Part shown: positions 59,333 through 64,000 of the stretch, piece after piece
How positions within the stretch are numbered: position 1 is the first letter of the stretch
Layout: each line of letters begins with the position of its first letter
The notes under the pieces: generated by a model
The model's input: the letters and a program-made list of their open reading frames with translations, nothing else
Database searches by the model: none
What the model was told of the DNA's origin: nothing
DNA from: Hyaloperonospora brassicae
Taxonomy: Eukaryota > Oomycota > Peronosporomycetes > Peronosporales > Peronosporaceae
Reading direction: 5' to 3'
Assembly (NCBI GenBank): GCA_947650285.1
Contig: CANTFL010001451.1
Location: 618,080 to 682,079, forward strand
DNA: 64,000 bases
Program-made: the position numbers and the translations under genes

Positions 59333-61280
59333 ATGTCTCAGCCCATGCAGTCGCCCCAGCGCTTCCCTCTCGGCGCGCGCGTGGCCAACCCCGTGGAAGG
59401 CCGCACAGGGCGCATCGAGGCCTTCGACGCCCACACGGGACTCTACGCGCTCGTGTACCACGACGGCCACCGAGACGAGCTCCCGGCCGATCAGACCGAA
59501 GCGTTTCTGATCCCGTCGGCCGCTGTCTCCTCCTCCTCTGAGGCGATCGAGGACTCAGCGACAGTAAACGACGCAACGAGCAGTGGTGCCGCCGACTCAG
59601 ATCCGAATCAGTTGCTCGGCCTCACCGTGACGCGGACGTCGACGAGCTACGACGGCAAACGGCTCACGAGCTCCGGACAAGTGACGCAGTACTTTGCCGA
59701 CCTCAAGCGCTTCCGTGTGCTCTTCTCAGACGGTCTGTTTGCCGACCTGACGCGCGACGAAGTGCAGCAATACGCCGAGCAGGCGGCCGACTCAGATGCC
59801 AAATCTGAGTCTGAGTCGGCGACGATGGCGACCACGAAGAACAAGCAGCGCACCGTGCCGCCACCTGAGACCGCATGTCGAGCAACGGACCGACCGCTGC
59901 GGACGCAAAAGTTCGACAGTCGTAAAGCGGCGTACGCTGTGTGTCGAGAAGTGCTGCGGATCGTTCTGCATCAGAAGACAATGGCCAAGTGCTGGTCGGA
60001 CAAGCAGAAGGTCGTAATGCACAACAAGGACCTTCAGGTACGAGGCACTGACTGCTATAGTCGCCGCTATTGCGATTGCTATTGCTGTGTGGGTGTGTGT
60101 TGTTGCTGTTGTTTGTCTTGTTGGTGTCTGGCTGGCTGGGGCTATGAAGTCGAGGCGTCTGTGGCTGCTGCCGTGTGTGTGGTCTTTTGTCGAGCTCATT
60201 TGTTTTTTTGTGGTCGTTGTGGTCTTTTGTTGATTTGATGGCAGGCGAAGCGCGCGCTCGAAGCGTTTGTCGAAGCTGATGGACTGAATGCACTTGAGAA
60301 GATGCTGGGCATTTGGATCCGTGTCGAGAAGACACAGTCAGCGGCGTTGCTGATCTTGAAGGTGCGTTGTGCGTGGCGACGGAGAGGTTTACGAGGCACT
60401 CGAATGCCAGTGATGGGTTGGCGTGGGGTGGAGTGGATTGTGTAGCTGAGATCTCTGGGTGTGCGTGGCTGCGCAGGTTTTGGCCGTGCTGCCGGGCGTG
60501 AAGGAAGAGCACTTGCGCAAGACGAACATTGCACGCACGCTGCGAGGGATCGAGAAGCTCAGCCACACGAGCTATCTGGGCGTGGTGTTTGGCGATCTGG
60601 CGCACTGGGTCATTCAGAAATGGTCGAGAACGGCAATGAATCGCTCGTTTCATCGGTCGGCGCGGGACTTGGTCTTGGACCAACAGGCCCAAATCCGACG
60701 GGCGCGGACGGATGGCAAGGTGCATGTGGCCGCGCACTCAGCTTCAAAGTCGACTCCGCGACAAAAGGAGACGGCGCGACTGGAAGCTATGCGAACGGGG
60801 GCAAACACAAGTGCAGAACCTCAGCAAGACCCGAGCGAAGAAGTTGTGGTGTATTTGCCGCAGTTCAATTCTCTCGGCTCGGAGGATATGCGTCGCCCTG
60901 TCCGTCAGACTCAAGTGATTGAGTCTCTGGCAGCAAAGCTCAATCGTGACTATGAAGACTCGGTGCGGAAGCATCAAGACGATGACGCAGAAGGGGAAGA
61001 CGACGGCGTGGCTGTTGGGCGCGTCACGTTTGGAAAGCCTCGGTTGATGCATTTCAGCCAGCACACTCCCGTAGTTGACCTGTTTTGCACTGCCCGGAGC
61101 AAACTGCTGGAGAAGAACGCGAGGAAAAGCATTGACGCTACGGATGCTGCAAGTGGCAAGGCCAACGACGCATTTCCATCAACGTCTTTGTCCATGCCGA
61201 ACAAGACGCAAGCGCCAAAGAAGACGATTTTGAAAGCGCGGGATGATGTGATCACACCGGCATCGCAGACGATTTGGTAG
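59333..61280 (+). CDS. Tudor-like and TFIIS N-terminal domain protein, 3 exons
   Basis: Exons 59333-60037, 60245-60361 and 60477-61280 (GTACGA..GGCAG and GTGCGT..CGCAG introns, 207 and 115 bases, all phase 0) join to 1626 bases, 541 residues. Residues about 10-50 (FPLGARVANPVEGRTGRIEA, YALVYHDGHRDELP) and about 88-135 (RFRVLFSDGLFADL) look like two Tudor/SH3-type barrels. Residues about 236-310 form a TFIIS N-terminal (LW) helical bundle: EAFVEADGLNALEKMLGIWI, SAALLILKVLAVLP. The C-terminal half is charged and probably disordered. LW-domain proteins act with RNA polymerase II elongation factors, and Tudor-like folds bind methylated histones, so a nuclear transcription or chromatin role is inferred. 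The in-frame start at 59282 is less likely. Confidence 0.85.
60038..60244 (+). other. GT-rich intron of the TFIIS-N gene
   Basis: The intron is rich in TGT/TTG runs (60080-60140). It is the longest of the introns defined in the gene block (207 bases). Confidence 0.8.
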
Positions 61281-61437
61281 TCTGGGAAGACACGTGTGGA
61301 GACACGCGGAGGATGGATCAATACATGAGCGCACCAATGCAGCTATTGGCTTCTGGACTGCCGACGTAAATGCTTGCTTGCTGCAAGAGCGTGGTAAAAT
61401 TAGCCAACACTGAATACACCCGCTGTGGCGTTTCCAT

Positions 61438-62726
61438 CTACTGCACAAAGTCGTAGAAGTAGCCGCTGATCCCGTAGCGAATGTAAAAAGCCAGACCGCA
61501 GCACAGGGCTTGGAACGCAAGCAGCGCCATGACGAGATGGTCTTCCTTCATGGGTCCAAACACGACGAGAAAGAGATTGATGATCGTGTAGTTGGACCGA
61601 GTGGAGTCAGGCGTGATGGTCGACGGCTCCAAGAGACCCGTCTTGGCGTTGAACTTTGGCAGTCGGTGCCGTGGACATGGCACGATCTTGAACAGCTGCG
61701 GGATCGAGTACAGGAAGTTGAGGACCTGTGGCAAGAAGAAAAGCAGGAGCGTCTTGCTGAAGTGGCCCAAGATGCCACACACGGCAAAGGTGATGCCAGC
61801 GTAGTAGCAAAACGTGTCCCCAACAAAGACGCGCGACGGGTACCAGTTGTGCTTCAACAGGCCGAGCGTCGTTGCCAGGTACGGGACCATAAACATGAGC
61901 GAGAGGTAGTGGAAGTTCTCGTTGTCGTGGCCGAGCACGATCTGGTACACATTCTGCACGACCACAGCCGCGCCAATCACGAACGACTGCCCGGCCTCGA
62001 GGCCGTTCACGCCCGCGTAAATGTTGATTGCGTTTGTGCAAAAGACCGCCATCATGCCCATGTACAAGTAGTACAAGAGCCCAAGCTCAGCGATCTCGCC
62101 GCCTGGACTGAGCGTCACCACAGGACGAAGCACTGTGTGCAGCGCCGTGTCGTCTGCGAACAAAAAGCGCACGGGCTTGGGCAGCACGACAGCCGTGAGG
62201 CCGGGGTAGTGGAGCAGCAGTGGCAGCGACGCCAGCGGCGGGAACAGCAGCTTGTGACGCCAGCGAAGGTCCGACAGGTCGTCGGCAAAGCCCAGCACGA
62301 TCATGGACAGGATGCTGACGATGCCCCACGTCATCATGCGCTTCACATCGGGATCGTCCACGACCGTGAGCACTGTGACGACCAACGAGAGGATGTAGAC
62401 GGCGCCCGAGACGATGCCGAGAGCTTCGGGACTGCACGCAACACGAGCCACGACAGCCAACCAATTACGTTTCATTCGCCTTTTGTATGCACCAAAAGGA
62501 GGCCGTGCTTTTCAGTCAGATAGCAGTGCACATACATTGGGATATCTCCGGCGGGTGTGCCGCGTTTGCACAGGTCTTTGCCCGACAACCAGGCGGGCAG
62601 AACGTGGCGGCAGACGACGGGGATCAGCAGCACAACGGCCGTGTAGCTCGGGGCTGCGATCAGCGAGAGGCGCAGGAGGTACGTCGGGAGGTCGCTCGGG
62701 AGCTCCTGGAGCACTGACGCCGACAT
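61438..62726 (-). CDS. ALG7: UDP-GlcNAc:dolichyl-phosphate GlcNAc-1-phosphotransferase (ALG7/DPAGT1), 2 exons
   Basis: Exons 62726-62536 and 62431-61438 are joined across a GTATGT..GTGCAG intron of 104 bases, giving 1185 bases, 394 residues (human DPAGT1 has 408). The enzyme makes dolichyl-PP-GlcNAc, the first step of N-glycan assembly at the ER membrane, and is the tunicamycin target. Visible motifs are KDLCKRGTPAGDIP, GFADDLSDLRWRHKLLFP (catalytic Asp pair region), CTNAINIYAGVNGLEAGQS, NWYPSRVFVGDTFCYYAG (Mg-binding Asp) and CPRHRLPKFNAKTG (substrate-binding loop). About ten membrane helices are evident. It is convergent with the TFIIS-N gene, the stops being about 157 bases apart. The start at 62726 gives a typical N terminus. 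Confidence 0.95.
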
Positions 62727-62954
62727 TATTGTCGAATGGGTTCACGTTGTAGCGGTAACTTACGACTGACTACACGTGGCGGACGTAGGAACCTATGGAA
62801 GCGCATGAATAGATTACCGCCGGGAAATCGTGGTGACAACAGCATACACCGTTTTGTAAAACGCAATGCGTGGCGTATAAAGTGGACCCACGCGTCAACG
62901 ACTCTATTGGGTGCGTGAAAACGACGTGACACATGGTGTGGCATACGGCCGACT

Positions 62955-64000
62955 TTATTGTGGTGGCACCTCAGTAGTTGTCAGGCGCGACTTGGCGAGC
63001 GACGAGGCATCGACACACTTGGACGTAATTGACAGCGGAGGCGACGTGTGTGCTGTAAAAATGACAGCGTGCTTGCCATTGGCGGTGGCGGGTATCGCTC
63101 GTGACCGGTCGGTGACGTTGAACTCAGTCCAGACAGGTTCGACAGCGTGTCGCTCGAGCGGGTCCGCAGCTGTGTGGTCTCGCTTGTTTGCATCCGCCAC
63201 ACCGCCGTCCGGAAAAAGGTGCACGTCATTCGACACGATGGTCTTGAGCACGAGCTTGCCCCTGACGCTTTCATCGAACTCGAGCACGACATACTCGCCA
63301 TTGTGGAAGTTCTCGAGCAGCCTCAAACTGCTGATGCGGTACTTGAAGTAGCGCGTGAGGATCACGCGGATCGCCACGCCGTGCGTCACGAGCACGTAGT
63401 TCTCCCTCGGACGACTTTTCAAACGATGTGGTAGAGCGACTCGAGGAACGACGACACGCGGTCGTACACGTCGGCAGGCGACTCTCCGCTTGGAAACCGT
63501 AGAAAAACGACCCAAATCGTCGGCGCTGGGCCTTGCACTCGCGAATCTTCACCGGTTCCTGGAAATTGCCAAGTCCTGTTCTCGGATCCGCGGCTCTTCG
63601 GTCCATGGCACGAACTGGCCTTTGAAAGTCCAGAGCCTTGAGGATGCCGCCAAACGTCTCGATTGTGCGCACATACGGCGATACAATAAACCTCTGACAC
63701 CAGCAACGACCAATTAGGGACTCAGCCGCAAAAACACACACACACAAAACCCTTCTGATCCGCATACAGTACCGTAACTCGAACGCTATCGAAGGCAAGT
63801 ATTATGGTCGCGCACTGCCACGTTCACGGACGTACCATCGTCTCGTGCCCAGACAATTTTCCGGATTGAGTGACCAATTACATGGCCTGTTCATAGCCGA
63901 GCGCACAAGTGCATGGCATTGTCCGGCACGTGTCCATACAGCGACGGGTCGATATTGCCCTCGGACTCGCCATGCCGCACTAAGATCAGTCGCTTTGGGA
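62955..64000 (-). pseudogene. Histidine phosphatase (phosphoglycerate mutase family), broken, 5' end outside window
   Basis: The first visible exon (64000-63836) reads KRLILVRHGESEGNIDPSLY then GHVPDNAMHL, with the RHG catalytic motif. One base change in phase follows before GYEQA. An intron (63835-63694, GTACGT..GTCAG, 142 bases) joins ETM to RFIVSPYVRTIETFGGILKA. Exon 2 then changes frame repeatedly: PWTEEPRIREQD, NFQEPVKIRECKAQRRRFGS, FPSGESPADVYDRVSSFLES and ENYVLVTHGVAIRVILTRYF lie in different frames. The second catalytic His (THGVAIR) and the region after it are in one frame (63515-62955). At least four frameshifts mean either a decaying pseudogene or indel errors in the assembly. Confidence 0.8.
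63735..63754 (-). repeat. (CA)n run in the intron of the phosphatase pseudogene
   Basis: A short ACACACACACAC tract lies inside the 142-base intron. Confidence 0.8.

Noticed and set aside
59703..60737. 344-codon minus-strand ORF
   Set aside because: It is antisense to the TFIIS-N gene and crosses its introns, with no recognisable motif.
61510..62523. 337-codon plus-strand ORF rich in His, Arg and Val
   Set aside because: It is the antisense shadow of ALG7, with typical low-quality composition.
1..64000. CRISPR array, bacterial operons, rRNA genes
   Set aside because: No direct-repeat/spacer arrays, ribosome binding sites or rRNA-like conserved blocks were seen. Introns and eukaryotic gene families show this is nuclear eukaryotic DNA.

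Overview
The window looks like a nuclear contig of an oomycete, probably of the Peronosporales (Phytophthora or a downy mildew). The evidence is intron-poor genes with introns of about 75-210 bases, oomycete-type Ty3/Gypsy elements (protease D-L-G motif, C-terminal chromodomain), an oomycete-type LINE, and initiator/FPR-like core promoters. All identifications come from reading the sequence; no database search was run.

Layout. (1) 1-14179: a nearly complete but coding-dead Ty3/Gypsy element on the + strand (gag, protease, RT, RNase H, integrase, chromodomain). Its left LTR is cut by the window edge. A 2-kb LTR-like insertion (about 4944-6939) splits the RT exactly, and a decayed coiled-coil ORF lies antisense in the 3' part. 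(2) 14180-28560: an AT-rich, gene-poor block. It holds a small terminal-inverted-repeat element at 19111-20073 carrying fragments of two host genes, adenylate kinase and 3-hydroxyacyl-CoA dehydratase, and a relic reading frame around 16.0-16.9 kb. (3) 28560-48300: a repeat nest. It contains a Gypsy integrase/chromodomain fragment (+), unassigned repeat-rich sequence, a second related Gypsy element on the - strand (LTR to RT only), a LINE relic (-), and a badly decayed unidentified region on the - strand. (4) 49287-64000: a gene-dense housekeeping block. It holds STI1/HOP (-), a TMEM50-like membrane protein (-), a large intronless HEAT-repeat protein (+), an unknown N/Q-rich protein that changes frame (+), a Tudor-like/TFIIS-N protein (+), ALG7/DPAGT1 (-), and a histidine-phosphatase gene broken by frameshifts (-) that runs off the right edge.

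The intact genes serve separate housekeeping roles: Hsp70-Hsp90 client transfer, membrane biology, transcription and N-glycosylation. They do not form a pathway. The contrast between a compact gene block and an adjoining repeat/AT-rich block fits the two-compartment architecture known for oomycete genomes. The most unusual objects are the gene-fragment-carrying TIR element, the recently moved but coding-dead Gypsy element with its precise nested insertion, and the GATC-rich composition of the Gypsy family.
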